64,000 nt of DNA from Deferribacteres bacterium (lineage in GTDB: Bacteria; Zhuqueibacterota; Zhuqueibacteria; Zhuqueibacterales; Geothermadaptataceae): positions 310,001 to 374,000 of the forward strand of contig JACKDE010000005.1 of NCBI GenBank assembly GCA_020633675.1. The letters are read 5' to 3'. Below are positions 25,647-34,797 of this stretch, piece after piece (the stretch's first letter is position 1; each line of letters begins with the position of its first letter). The position numbers and the translations under genes are program-made. The notes beneath the pieces were generated by a model. That model was given only the letters and a program-made list of their open reading frames with translations, ran no database searches and had not been told where the DNA came from.

Positions 25647-27290
25647 ATGAATTTTGGATTTGTTATCGACAATCGCAAGTGCATTGGCTGCCACGCCTGT
25701 ACGGTAGCCTGCAAAGCCGAGCATGATGTGCCGCTCGGCGTGAACCGGACCTGGGTAAAATATGTCGAAAAGGGTACATTCCCGAACACACGTCGACTGT
25801 TTTCGGTGATGCGCTGCAACCATTGCGAAGATGCACCATGCGTTACCATCTGTCCGGTATCTGCGCTCTACAAACGCCCTGACGGCATTGTCGATTTCGA
25901 CAAGCGTCGCTGCATCGGCTGCAAATCCTGTATGCAGGCTTGCCCGTACGACGCCCTGTACATTGACCCGGAATCGCTGACTGCAGCGAAGTGCAACTAT
26001 TGCGCGCACCGAATCGACATTGGTCTCGAGCCTGCTTGCGTGAATGTTTGCCCCGAACATGCCATTATTTCCGGCAACATGGATGATCCGCAATCCGAAA
26101 TCGCGCAATTGCTGGCGCGCGAACAAGTGCATGCCCGCAAAATCGAAAAAGGCACGCTGCCAAAACTGTTTTATATCGAAGCGGATGCCGCATCGTTGGT
26201 GCCGGGTGTGGCCGGGCCCGAGAAAACGTACACACAAGCCGAGCAAACAGCCGGCGTCGGCCACTTTGCTCGCTACGCTGAAATGCGCATGGACATCGCC
26301 GATCCTGAGAAAATGGCGCAAACGCTCGCTGGCGAAAAAAAGACGCCGCAGCAATATGGCGTTACGGTACCAGCGGATACGGCCAACGGAAAAATGCTGG
26401 ACAAAGCCTGGGCGGTGGTGCGTGAGCAGGCACGGCGCGTGTACGACGCACCATCAAAAGGTGTCTTATGGGGCTGGGAGGTTTCGGCTTATGTGTGGAC
26501 CAAAGCCATCGCAGCCGGTGCGTTTCTGATTCCGTTTTTAGCGCTATGGCTCAACATGGCGCCTCTTACCGAAACCACGCAATGGACAGGAGTCGGCCTG
26601 GCACTGGTTTTCCTGGCGATTACCGGCTTCCTGCTGATCAAGGATTTGGATCAGCCGTCGCGATTTGTGTATGTGCTTCTGCGGCCGCAGTGGGGATCGT
26701 GGCTGGTGAAAGGCGGCTATTTCATCACCTTTTATGGGTTTTTCCTGGTGCTGTGGGGAATCGGAAAACTTTTGCAGATTGATGGCTTGACAGCGTTTGC
26801 GATGTATGGCGGACTCATTTTCAGCGTGTTGGTAGCGATCTACACCGCGTTTCTGTTCGCGCAGGCAAAGGGGCGTGACTTCTGGCAAACGCCGGTGTTA
26901 CCAATACATATGCTGGTGCACGCTGCCATGGCTGGTGCGAGTTGTTTTGCAATATTGGACTTGTTAATACCCGGAGATGCGATGTGGGCAAGCTATCTCA
27001 GCCAGACTTTGCAGGTTGCAATTGTGGTCAACGTGCTGGTGATGGCGTTTGAGCTAATCATACCACACCCCACGGCCGATGCCAAACTGGCAGTGAAAAT
27101 GATCACCAAGGGCCAGTTTGGCACGCTATTTCACGGCGGCGTTTTGGCGTTCGGCAACCTGCTGCCGCTACTGCTTATCTGGTTGACCGGCACTGAATAT
27201 CTGGCGCTGGCAGGTGCGCTGGTTCTGATCGGGCTTTATTTTACCGAACATATCTGGCTGCGTGCGCCGCAACATGTGCCGCTGGCTTAA
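25647..27290 (+). CDS. Fused 4Fe-4S electron-transfer subunit and NrfD/PsrC-type membrane anchor
   Basis: 547 residues. The first 190 hold four cysteine clusters (CIGCHACTVAC, CNHCEDAPCVTICP, CIGCKSCMQACP, and CNYC with CVNVCP), as in PsrB/DmsB-type subunits with four [4Fe-4S] clusters. A linker of about 75 residues leads to a multi-span NrfD/PsrC-like membrane domain (about 265-547) with eight or so helices. Such proteins pass electrons between the quinone pool and a molybdopterin catalytic subunit. Here B and C subunits are one polypeptide, and no catalytic subunit is encoded in the window. The context suggests sulfur-compound redox chemistry. Confidence 0.88.
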   Translation: MNFGFVIDNRKCIGCHACTVACKAEHDVPLGVNRTWVKYVEKGTFPNTRRLFSVMRCNHCEDAPCVTICPVSALYKRPDGIVDFDKRRCIGCKSCMQACPYDALYIDPESLTAAKCNYCAHRIDIGLEPACVNVCPEHAIISGNMDDPQSEIAQLLAREQVHARKIEKGTLPKLFYIEADAASLVPGVAGPEKTYTQAEQTAGVGHFARYAEMRMDIADPEKMAQTLAGEKKTPQQYGVTVPADTANGKMLDKAWAVVREQARRVYDAPSKGVLWGWEVSAYVWTKAIAAGAFLIPFLALWLNMAPLTETTQWTGVGLALVFLAITGFLLIKDLDQPSRFVYVLLRPQWGSWLVKGGYFITFYGFFLVLWGIGKLLQIDGLTAFAMYGGLIFSVLVAIYTAFLFAQAKGRDFWQTPVLPIHMLVHAAMAGASCFAILDLLIPGDAMWASYLSQTLQVAIVVNVLVMAFELIIPHPTADAKLAVKMITKGQFGTLFHGGVLAFGNLLPLLLIWLTGTEYLALAGALVLIGLYFTEHIWLRAPQHVPLA

Positions 27291-27369
27291 AACTCTATTT
27301 CGCATGCCATAAAAATATTTTTTACATAGATTTAAGCATGATTTCCTTCGAAGCATTGGAGAGCGCATT

Positions 27370-27774
27370 TTGCCAAAAGCCACAGTTGCTGCCATCATCA
27401 CAAGGCAAAAAGATGGCCGTCAGCAAGTTTTGCTCGCGCGAAGAAACACCGAGCCTTTTAAAAATTTTCTCTCCCTCCCCGGTGGGCATATTGATCCTTA
27501 CGAGCCTGCAAAAGATGCGATCATCAGGGAAGTCCTGGAAGAATTGGGATTGGATTTCGCCCCTGAATTTCAATTTTATAATGATGAAATCATCCCCGAG
27601 AGGGGCATTCATGCAGTAGTAGGCGTTTTCGTCGGGCAGGCAGTTGGCAAAATCGACCTATCTTCAGGTGAAATCTCTGAAGTGATTTGGACAGACCTAA
27701 ATGAGACACCAAACCTGCCCTTGGCGTTTTTGCATGCCCAAATTTTAACACAATACGCTTTAGCCATACAATAA
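27370..27774 (+). CDS. Nudix hydrolase
   Basis: 134 residues from a TTG at 27370, with GGAG about nine bases upstream. The Nudix box is intact: GGHIDPYEPAKDAIIREVLEELGL spans about residues 38-61 (key residues G, E, R-E and E-E). It should cleave a nucleoside diphosphate linked to another group; the N-terminal LLARRNTEPFKNFLSLPGG resembles MutT/ADP-ribose types. It lies 27 bases before a 4-TM protein gene. Confidence 0.88.
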   Translation: MPKATVAAIITRQKDGRQQVLLARRNTEPFKNFLSLPGGHIDPYEPAKDAIIREVLEELGLDFAPEFQFYNDEIIPERGIHAVVGVFVGQAVGKIDLSSGEISEVIWTDLNETPNLPLAFLHAQILTQYALAIQ

Positions 27775-27800
27775 ACCACCTTAGGCATAGGGTAATTAAC

Positions 27801-28355
27801 ATGAAGCCATATGATTCGCCACAATTACACTCTGAATTTTTAGCCGAATATCAATCGCTCCGTGAAGAGATCTTAAAAAGAATAGAAATCAGGCAACAGG
27901 TCCTGACATTTACATTAGTGGTGGCAGGTGCAATTTTATCATATGGCACTGCGAAGCCTGACGATGGTGTGATCTTGCTGCTTTATCCACTTTTAGCTTT
28001 GTTTTTAGCTATTGCTTGGATGCAAAGCGATGTGAGAGCCGGAGAAATCGGCAATTACATCAAAGAGCAAATAGAAACAAAATTAGATGGAATCAGGTGG
28101 GAAACGTACATTCGCCAAAAGAAGATCGACGAAAAAAAATCAATATTGAAAAAGGCTAATGCCATTTCTGCCTCGGGGGTTTTTGTCACAACCAGCCTGG
28201 TTGCCATGCTCATCGGTGTATCAAAAATTGACTTTGCTGCATTCGCGGTTTCAAAATATTATATCGAAATCGTTCTGGTTATAGTTGACGCTGTTGCAGT
28301 CATTTACATGTTCAAAATCATCGGGCGAAGAAGAAGCAAGCACAAAAACAGGTAG
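27801..28355 (+). CDS. Four-helix membrane protein of unknown function
   Basis: 184 residues. An N-terminal charged helix (about 10-35) precedes two close membrane segments (LTFTLVVAGAILSYG, then VILLLYPLLALFLAIAW). A cytoplasmic section with WETYIRQKKIDEKKSILKK follows, then two more membrane segments (about 120-140 and 155-175) and a basic tail. I know of similar unnamed proteins in other bacteria but no function. The ribosome site AGGGT fits. Four-TM proteins of this shape are sometimes found near defence genes; no such partner is visible here. Confidence 0.75.
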   Translation: MKPYDSPQLHSEFLAEYQSLREEILKRIEIRQQVLTFTLVVAGAILSYGTAKPDDGVILLLYPLLALFLAIAWMQSDVRAGEIGNYIKEQIETKLDGIRWETYIRQKKIDEKKSILKKANAISASGVFVTTSLVAMLIGVSKIDFAAFAVSKYYIEIVLVIVDAVAVIYMFKIIGRRRSKHKNR

Positions 28356-28370
28356 TGCACTTAGCTGCTT

Positions 28371-29423
28371 TCACCGCAAAATAAAGCCGTGCCGCAGCGG
28401 ATCATCCGGATCAATCACAAAGCGATGCATGCCGGTGATGTGCGCGGTGCCTTCCACTTCCGGCACGATGGCTGGGTGCGGCCCATATGTGGTTGTCCTC
28501 ACTACCCTGCCACGAAAATGGCTGCCAATCAGGCTCTCGATAACAATTCTCTCATCTGCCTTGAGCTCGCCGCGCGCGTGATGAATCGCCAGCCGTGCGC
28601 TCACCCCGGTACCGGTCGGACTGCGATCAACTTCGCCCTCCGCAAAAATGCAAACGTTGCGGCTATGATGCCCTGCCTGCTCTGCTTCGTCGATAAAAAT
28701 CGTGCCGTAGAGAAAATTCAAATCCGCTTCAAAGGGATGGATGATTTCGCGTTGCGCCATCACCGCCCGCTTGATCGCCATGCCCTTATCGATCAGTTCA
28801 CGAAAATGATCCGGTGTGCAGCGCAAACCAACATCGGCTGCCTGCACATACGCATAAAATGCCCCGCCAAAAGCCAGATCATAGCACACCGCACCCATTC
28901 CCGGTACATCGACCGACTCGCCCAGCGCCAGCACAAATGAAGGCACGTTGTGAAACGCCACGCTTTGCACCTTGCCATCGGTAATGTTTGCATATGCCCG
29001 CACCAGCCCGGCGGGTGTGTCAATGCGCAACGTAGTTTGTGGGATATTCATCGCAAACATGCCGGTTTCCAGCACCACCTTGGTAATTGCGATGATAGCA
29101 TGGCCGCACATCGTGCTGTAGCCTTCGTTGTGCAAAAACAACACGCCAAAATCCGCGTCTTTTGTAACTGGTGGTGTCACCAAACAGCCGTACATATCGG
29201 CATGGCCGCGCGGCTCCCACATCAAAGCTGTGCGCAAGTGGTCGAGCTGGGATTTTGCAAACTGACGGCGCTCGAGAATGGTTTTGCCGAGCAAAGCAGA
29301 ATACCCGCCCGTGATCACCCGAAGCGGCTCGCCTTCCGTGTGCGCATCGATGGTGGTGATCTGCTGCCAATGTGGCGGTGGCTGCCAATGTCCAAGCTGC
29401 GAAAATTTTTCTGCAAAATTCAT
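28371..29423 (-). CDS. Proline racemase family, probable trans-3-hydroxy-L-proline dehydratase
   Basis: About 350 residues. The first active-site loop is STMCGHAII (Cys near 106), but the second reads DRSPTGTGVSAR, with Thr near 270 in place of Cys. In this family two Cys give racemase or 4-hydroxyproline epimerase, whereas a Cys/Thr pair marks trans-3-hydroxy-L-proline dehydratase, which yields delta-1-pyrroline-2-carboxylate. The start is the second of two ATGs, with AAGG upstream. It appears alone; no other hydroxyproline gene is adjacent. Confidence 0.88.
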   Translation of the reverse strand: MNFAEKFSQLGHWQPPPHWQQITTIDAHTEGEPLRVITGGYSALLGKTILERRQFAKSQLDHLRTALMWEPRGHADMYGCLVTPPVTKDADFGVLFLHNEGYSTMCGHAIIAITKVVLETGMFAMNIPQTTLRIDTPAGLVRAYANITDGKVQSVAFHNVPSFVLALGESVDVPGMGAVCYDLAFGGAFYAYVQAADVGLRCTPDHFRELIDKGMAIKRAVMAQREIIHPFEADLNFLYGTIFIDEAEQAGHHSRNVCIFAEGEVDRSPTGTGVSARLAIHHARGELKADERIVIESLIGSHFRGRVVRTTTYGPHPAIVPEVEGTAHITGMHRFVIDPDDPLRHGFILR

Positions 29424-29501
29424 CATCAGCCTTTCGTTATGAAAACACCAAAACGGTTTGTGGAACTCAACTGAACGTTGAAAGCAGGTCAGGGTGGGAA
29501 A

Positions 29502-32057
29502 CTACGGCCAGTTTGCCGGATCGTCAGCCATGGGTTTTTCAATCGACTCCAGCGATTCTTTATAAGGCTGAATGTTGAAATTGAGGCTGTAGGCGGTTTG
29601 CAAAAGCGCATTCACCGCTTTGTATAACGTATCGTCTTCCGGCTGCTGGATCACATGCTCGATCGCCGGGGCCAGTTGTTGTTGCAGAATAGAGTAGACC
29701 TGATTTTGAATGGGCGTGAGATGCAACTTCAAATTCATGCGATTTGCCAACTCCACCAACTCGGCAAATGGCTTGACGTGCTTGTAATCGAAATGCTCTT
29801 TGAGACGGCGCAAGCGGCGAATGATCATTTTTTGGAAAATTTGCGCGGCCTTTTCCGTGTTGAGCTTGATGTCGAGCTTCTGTGCTGTGCGCGCGGCTTC
29901 GATGGCTTTCTCAAACAACGCCATGTCTGTTTCGTTGCGCAAACGGGCCACCTCACCGAGGATCACGTTGCTCAATGTCATACGAGCAGGTTGGGCGATC
30001 TCATCTGGCAAAGGCAAACCTAAATCGGAGAGCGTTATAATAATACCCTGCGATTGCTCATAAATCTCTTCCGCGCACATCGAGACTGTACGCATTTGCC
30101 GTTTGATGATTTGATCCGCGACCTTTTGGCGTTCTTCATAAAACAAATCGCGCACCGAAAACTGCTGACCTCCCCAAACGCTGCTCAGCATCGATTCGAG
30201 ATCGTTGTGATCGCTGCCGAACGCTTGCAACATTTTGTTTTTTGAAGTTTCATAGTCCCAGCCGTTGCGCATGCTGCGCGTTGCACATTTGACTTTCTCG
30301 ACCGTGTCGTAATGGATCAAAGCATAGCCAAATGTCTCTTCCCGCAGTGTCGCTCTCGACCGCACGCGAACCTTGCCAATCTGCAATTTCTGATCATCCG
30401 ACTCGCTTTGGTGGTAGTCCTGCTGCTCAACTTCGTAAATATAAATGCTGTGCGCAACCTTATCGGACTTGATCACGCGCAGAGCCGTGCTGATCGCAAA
30501 ATGACTGACGACCTGATCAAGCGGCACCACCAGCGGCTTGATAAAATGCAGGTAAATCCATTCGCCATTTTTATGCGCCGGCAAATTGCTTTTGGCCTGC
30601 TGCAAATCATTCAGAAACCGGTCTTCAAAATTGCGATCTGTGGTAAATTCAGCGATTTGGATAGCGCGGGCGGCATATTTGATAATTTGCACCGTCTCGA
30701 TGCCGGAGATCTCGGAGAAAAACCAGCCACAACTGGTATACATGAGCTGCAGTTGCCGCTCGATTTCCATCACAGCCATAACCTGCCGCCGCTCATCTTC
30801 GGAGAGTTCATGCGCCGCGTGTCGTGCAAAAAACTCAGCGACCGTTGCTTCCGTACGATCGAGGATGACATGAATATAATTGTCACGGGCAGCATTAAAA
30901 TCTTTCAGCAGCGGCTGGCCCAAAGCGTGGGTAAGCTTGCGCAGCTCATCGCGCAGATTATCCAGCGCAGTCCGTAGTGGTTGCCGCCAGCTTTGATCCC
31001 AGCTCAGCTCACCGCCTGTGTGGCAACCACAATCACGGTACCAGCGGCCTACACCGTGCGCACAACTCCATGCGGTACCTTCGCCATTCGGGCCGGGCTT
31101 GATTTCCACTTCAAATTGTGGGGGATGCATGTCCAGGAATGCGCCATAATTGATAGGTGTGATCTCGCGTTCCGGCGCTTCGACATTCAGCAAGTAGGCC
31201 AAAGCCATGTCGCCAAATTTTTTGTGGTGGCCATAGGTTTCGCCATCGGTCGCCAGCGACACTTGTTGCGGGCCATCGCCAGCTCCAAATCCCTGGTCAA
31301 CGCGGCTGGCAAAATGCCTGGCATCATCGAGAAGATTTTCGAAGCTGATCGCACGCGACAGTTCGCCGTGATAAAAGAAGATATCGATAAAGCGATCAGG
31401 GATCATGTTGCCATGCTCATCCTTTGCAAAACAGCGATAAGCGCGGCGGGTATCGATGCTTCCATCTTCGACGCCGGTCCAATTGTCTTCGTTGCTGCCG
31501 AGCGGACGGAAGCGCAGGGCTTGATACGGCGACAGGATGATGTATTTGAACGGGTATTCGGTTAAAATATTGAGCGTAGTTTGGTTGATTGCCGTTTCAG
31601 GCAGCCAAATCGATTCCGGCTCACGCTGGAACCGGCGCTTGAAATCGGCAATGCCCCAGCGAATCTGCACATGCTGATCTTCGACCGGTGCGAGCGGCAG
31701 AATGGCATGATTGTATGCTTGCGCGATGGCCGGCCCATGTCCGTCACAGTTTTCGCAGCCTTCACGGTCTGCTTGCAGGATGCGCTCATAAATATCGGGC
31801 GCATGCAGCTCCATCCAACTCAACAGGGTTGGCCCAAAATTGAAGCTAATCTTACTGTAATTATTGACGATGCCGTTGATACGATGTCCGCTGTCCAGTA
31901 TGCGGGAGAAGCCATTAGGGTAATAGCATTCGGCATTGATTTTTTCGTTCCAGTCATGCTCGGGGTAGGCACTCGGTTGACGGTCGATGGTCTCTGTCCA
32001 GGGATTTTCGCGGGGCGGCTGATAGAAATGTCCATGAATCGTGAGATATTTTTTCAT
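29502..32057 (-). CDS. GH57 family glycoside hydrolase with DUF3536
   Basis: About 851 residues from the ATG at 32057; an in-frame ATG at 32084 is possible. The protein opens with YLTIHGHFYQPPRENPW, the GH57 N-terminal motif. SIWLPETAIN (Glu154) is the likely nucleophile and LATDGETYGHH (Asp271) the likely acid/base. A DUF3536 region follows (from about 290). GH57 enzymes act on alpha-glucans or transfer glucan branches; cytoplasmic location is likely since no signal peptide is present. The exact reaction is not decided by sequence. Confidence 0.88.
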   Translation of the reverse strand: MKKYLTIHGHFYQPPRENPWTETIDRQPSAYPEHDWNEKINAECYYPNGFSRILDSGHRINGIVNNYSKISFNFGPTLLSWMELHAPDIYERILQADREGCENCDGHGPAIAQAYNHAILPLAPVEDQHVQIRWGIADFKRRFQREPESIWLPETAINQTTLNILTEYPFKYIILSPYQALRFRPLGSNEDNWTGVEDGSIDTRRAYRCFAKDEHGNMIPDRFIDIFFYHGELSRAISFENLLDDARHFASRVDQGFGAGDGPQQVSLATDGETYGHHKKFGDMALAYLLNVEAPEREITPINYGAFLDMHPPQFEVEIKPGPNGEGTAWSCAHGVGRWYRDCGCHTGGELSWDQSWRQPLRTALDNLRDELRKLTHALGQPLLKDFNAARDNYIHVILDRTEATVAEFFARHAAHELSEDERRQVMAVMEIERQLQLMYTSCGWFFSEISGIETVQIIKYAARAIQIAEFTTDRNFEDRFLNDLQQAKSNLPAHKNGEWIYLHFIKPLVVPLDQVVSHFAISTALRVIKSDKVAHSIYIYEVEQQDYHQSESDDQKLQIGKVRVRSRATLREETFGYALIHYDTVEKVKCATRSMRNGWDYETSKNKMLQAFGSDHNDLESMLSSVWGGQQFSVRDLFYEERQKVADQIIKRQMRTVSMCAEEIYEQSQGIIITLSDLGLPLPDEIAQPARMTLSNVILGEVARLRNETDMALFEKAIEAARTAQKLDIKLNTEKAAQIFQKMIIRRLRRLKEHFDYKHVKPFAELVELANRMNLKLHLTPIQNQVYSILQQQLAPAIEHVIQQPEDDTLYKAVNALLQTAYSLNFNIQPYKESLESIEKPMADDPANWP

Positions 32058-32209
32058 GGGCTGACGATACAAACTTTTTGGCATATCCGCAAGGGCTTTG
32101 TCGGTGGAGTTGCATGGCGGCTTTGGCAATTCCCAGCTCACTCTATCCAGCTGCACCGAGGGCAGGGGCGATTCGCGCGAATCGTCCCTGCAAACTTACC
32201 CTGCTATCG

Positions 32210-33799
32210 CTATTTTGCCGGATCGCGCAAAATCGGATAATCCTGTGCCTCGCGCCAGCCAGGTTCGAGCAAGTCCCAGGCGGCTACGCCGTCGTCCGAT
32301 TGCGGCTCGAGCAGATAAAAAACAAGTCTGGCCAATGGCTGATCGAGCGGGACTTTGACCGTGCCGGCAGGCAATTCGATATTTGTTTTTTCATAGCTGC
32401 CGGAGACGGTAGCTTGCTCGTGCCCCTGAAATGGCCTTCTGCCCACCTGCACGGAATCGATGCGAAACTGCTCGAGAGCTAGAATCTGGGCGGCATCGAG
32501 CTTTTCATGCCGGATGCCATGTGCTTCGACCAATGCCAGCACAGCATTCTGCGTGGGCGGAATGAAATAGGCTTCCGGAACAATGCCCGTCAGTGTGGGC
32601 GAAAAGGTGCCATATTCATACATCTTTTCCACCCGACTGACGTCTTGGCGGCGCAAGATGACCTCACCGCTGTACGGATTCTTTTCTTCGACCACTTCAC
32701 CCATCAGGATATCGACCGGCTGCCCGGATTTGGCCATTTGCGCACGCAAAGCCAGTGTCGTACCAATCAGATTTTGCCGGTCGGCTTCTGCTGCGATTGC
32801 GCGAATTTCAGATGCGTGACCATGTGCAAACGCCAGCACGTCCTGCACAAAATAGAGCGTCGCCTTGACGCGATCTTCAAAGGTGGCATAGGAGTACGCC
32901 TCGCTCAAAATGCCGAATCGATTGCGCAGGCCGGCATAATTGTTATTGAACCGCGGGCGATGATCGAAGGTGTACCAGCCGCGCTCGGCGTTCATGCCGC
33001 GCCAGGGTAGATTGCCATAATAGTAATAATTCCAGCCATATTTTTGTTTGATGTCTCGCGTTATTGCGGGCAGCCATTTCTCACGTAAAAACGCATCAAT
33101 TTTTTCGGGAGTATTCGGATTGAGCGGCGACGCGTAGGTGAGGTGGTAGGCATGGTAGCTGCCGTTGGTGGTATGCAAATCCATGATCACCTGCGGATCG
33201 TAAGCATTGAACAACCCGACCAGTGCGTGCGCTTCCGGCGAATCCAGCTTCATGTGATCGCGATTGAGATCGTAGTTTTGTGCGTTGGGACGTTGCCCCA
33301 TACCTTTTAGCGGGCCGTGCTGACGCGGCCGATTTTTCAGATCGACACGTTCGTTGCCATCTGCATTGTAAATCGGTGCGATCAGCAAAACCAGCGAGTC
33401 CGTGAGGGCACGGTGCTGGCCAAGGGCGTACTCGCGCAAAAACATTTGCAGGGCTTCCTTGCCACACACTTCACCCGCATGGATGTTGCCCTGCACATAG
33501 GCCCGGACTTTGTTTTCGGCCAAAACAGCCTCGGGCGTGGCGTCTTTTGCGCCGAGCACGATCAGCGGCAAATCGCGCCCTTCGACCGTTTTACCAAAAC
33601 TAGTAAGATGGACCACGTCGCTGGCTATGGCCAGCACATTGACAAAATCCATCACGTCCTGATAGCTCGAGGTTTCCTCATAGCCGGATTTTTCAGCACG
33701 TGTTTTCAAATTTTGCAGGTCGCCAGTTTGGCCATAGACGGAAAAACCGATCGCACAAAACAGTGCTGTCAGCCATGAAGTTGCCTTAAAATATCGCAT
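32210..33799 (-). CDS. M14 family zinc carboxypeptidase, secreted
   Basis: 529 residues. A signal peptide (to about 23, ending SVYGQ) is followed by the M14 domain: HAGE at 107-110 and H209 in MDLHTTNGSYH form the zinc site, with Glu near 300 in ILSEAYSYATFEDR as catalytic base. RPNAQNYDLNRDHMKLDSPE is the substrate-binding segment. It should be a periplasmic or secreted metallocarboxypeptidase or amidase. AAGGAG lies five bases before the ATG. The GH57 gene downstream starts about 150 bases after its stop. Confidence 0.9.
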   Translation of the reverse strand: MRYFKATSWLTALFCAIGFSVYGQTGDLQNLKTRAEKSGYEETSSYQDVMDFVNVLAIASDVVHLTSFGKTVEGRDLPLIVLGAKDATPEAVLAENKVRAYVQGNIHAGEVCGKEALQMFLREYALGQHRALTDSLVLLIAPIYNADGNERVDLKNRPRQHGPLKGMGQRPNAQNYDLNRDHMKLDSPEAHALVGLFNAYDPQVIMDLHTTNGSYHAYHLTYASPLNPNTPEKIDAFLREKWLPAITRDIKQKYGWNYYYYGNLPWRGMNAERGWYTFDHRPRFNNNYAGLRNRFGILSEAYSYATFEDRVKATLYFVQDVLAFAHGHASEIRAIAAEADRQNLIGTTLALRAQMAKSGQPVDILMGEVVEEKNPYSGEVILRRQDVSRVEKMYEYGTFSPTLTGIVPEAYFIPPTQNAVLALVEAHGIRHEKLDAAQILALEQFRIDSVQVGRRPFQGHEQATVSGSYEKTNIELPAGTVKVPLDQPLARLVFYLLEPQSDDGVAAWDLLEPGWREAQDYPILRDPAK

Positions 33800-33864
33800 C
33801 GATGCTCCTTTGCCAATATTCTATCTGATAAAATATTTTCCGGTAGAATAACAAGCTCCAAATT

Positions 33865-33987
33865 GTGACTATTCAGTTTCTTTGTCATCCCGCCGGGGAT
33901 CTATGCAGATTTTGTAGCAAAACGAACGCAGGAAAGGCCAGTTTGAGTTCAACATAGACACTTCCAGTGTGACAACTGAATAGTCAC
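33865..33987. mobile_element. MITE-like element, 14-bp TIRs and 8-bp target duplication
   Basis: GTGACTATTCAGTT at 33865-33878 is exactly repeated in inverted orientation at 33974-33987. The 8-mer TCCAAATT directly flanks both ends (33857-33864 and 33988-33995), as expected for a target-site duplication. The 123-bp element has no coding capacity. Its transposase family is unknown. Confidence 0.8.
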
Positions 33988-34034
33988 TCCAAATTACTCA
34001 AAATATCAAACGAGTCAATGCAATTCAGATGAAA

Positions 34035-34072
34035 TAAAAAAGCCCCGAGCTTGCAAGCATGTGGGGCTTTTT
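34035..34072 (-). terminator. Intrinsic terminator of the small gene at 34115
   Basis: AAAAAAGCCCC and GGGGCTTTTT arms flank a 16-base loop with a smaller inner pairing. On the minus strand it follows the gene stop by about 43 bases. The symmetry means it can also stop plus-strand transcripts. Confidence 0.8.
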
Positions 34073-34114
34073 AAATTTGGAGCAGGCTGGCTTGGGATTG
34101 CCAGCAGGTCGGCG

Positions 34115-34405
34115 TTAGTTCAAAAACGTCTGGCTGCGCTGGCGAAACAGCACATGGATGTGGCTGTCGGTTGGCTTGGGATTGTAAATCTGCACCAGTT
34201 CCCAGCCTGCCTGATAGCCCTCAATCTGATTTTTGAGGCGGGAGACACGCGCCTCGGTATCGCTGCTGACTTCCGGAGCATTGCCCGCCCAAGCGAATGA
34301 TTCCAGCCGATAATTGTATTTTTTGCGATTACCGTTAATGTTGACGACAACTTCTGCCACTTGCTGCGCTTCAATGCGGGGAATAGGAATGCAGACATCG
34401 TTCAT
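34115..34405 (-). CDS. Small hypothetical protein
   Basis: 96 residues, no signal peptide and no membrane segment. The start has AGAGGTG about five bases upstream and a terminator follows the stop, so expression is likely. The sequence has a basic, beta-rich first half (VVVNINGNRKKYNYRLESF) and a C-terminal segment with HIHVLFRQRSQ. I do not recognise a family. Confidence 0.65.
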   Translation of the reverse strand: MNDVCIPIPRIEAQQVAEVVVNINGNRKKYNYRLESFAWAGNAPEVSSDTEARVSRLKNQIEGYQAGWELVQIYNPKPTDSHIHVLFRQRSQTFLN

Positions 34406-34797
34406 GTTTTCACCTCTGAATGTTTGATTGATGTTCAGGGCAACCCGAAATTAACCTCGGGCGCACAGTTTTTAAAATGGCAGGCTCATCAGTGTCGCAA
34501 AAATATTGCATGAAATCAAGCAAAAATCGGCTTGGCATCGTGCACTGACGCTTGGGATAGACGGCAATCGGCGGCAAGTGTTGCCTTTAAATTTCTGCTG
34601 CATCGCGTCATCATCCAAAAATCTGTGTGTTTTTTTTACATGAAGCATGTATAAATTTGCCCACAAACCCACAACCCAGTTGGAAAAATCCACTTTAAAA
34701 TGCGCGGCTCCAGCCTGAGGTGGCTAAAATGATCATGCTGGCATGCAGCTTGCCTAATGGGACTCGAATATGTAACTTGCATCTCAGGAGGTAACCC
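34406..34797. other. Gene-free stretch before the phytase gene
   Basis: About 390 bases between divergent genes. The distal 12 bases carry AGGAGGTAACCC, the strong ribosome site of the phytase gene. No other feature was recognised, and no convincing coding frame. Confidence 0.5.
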
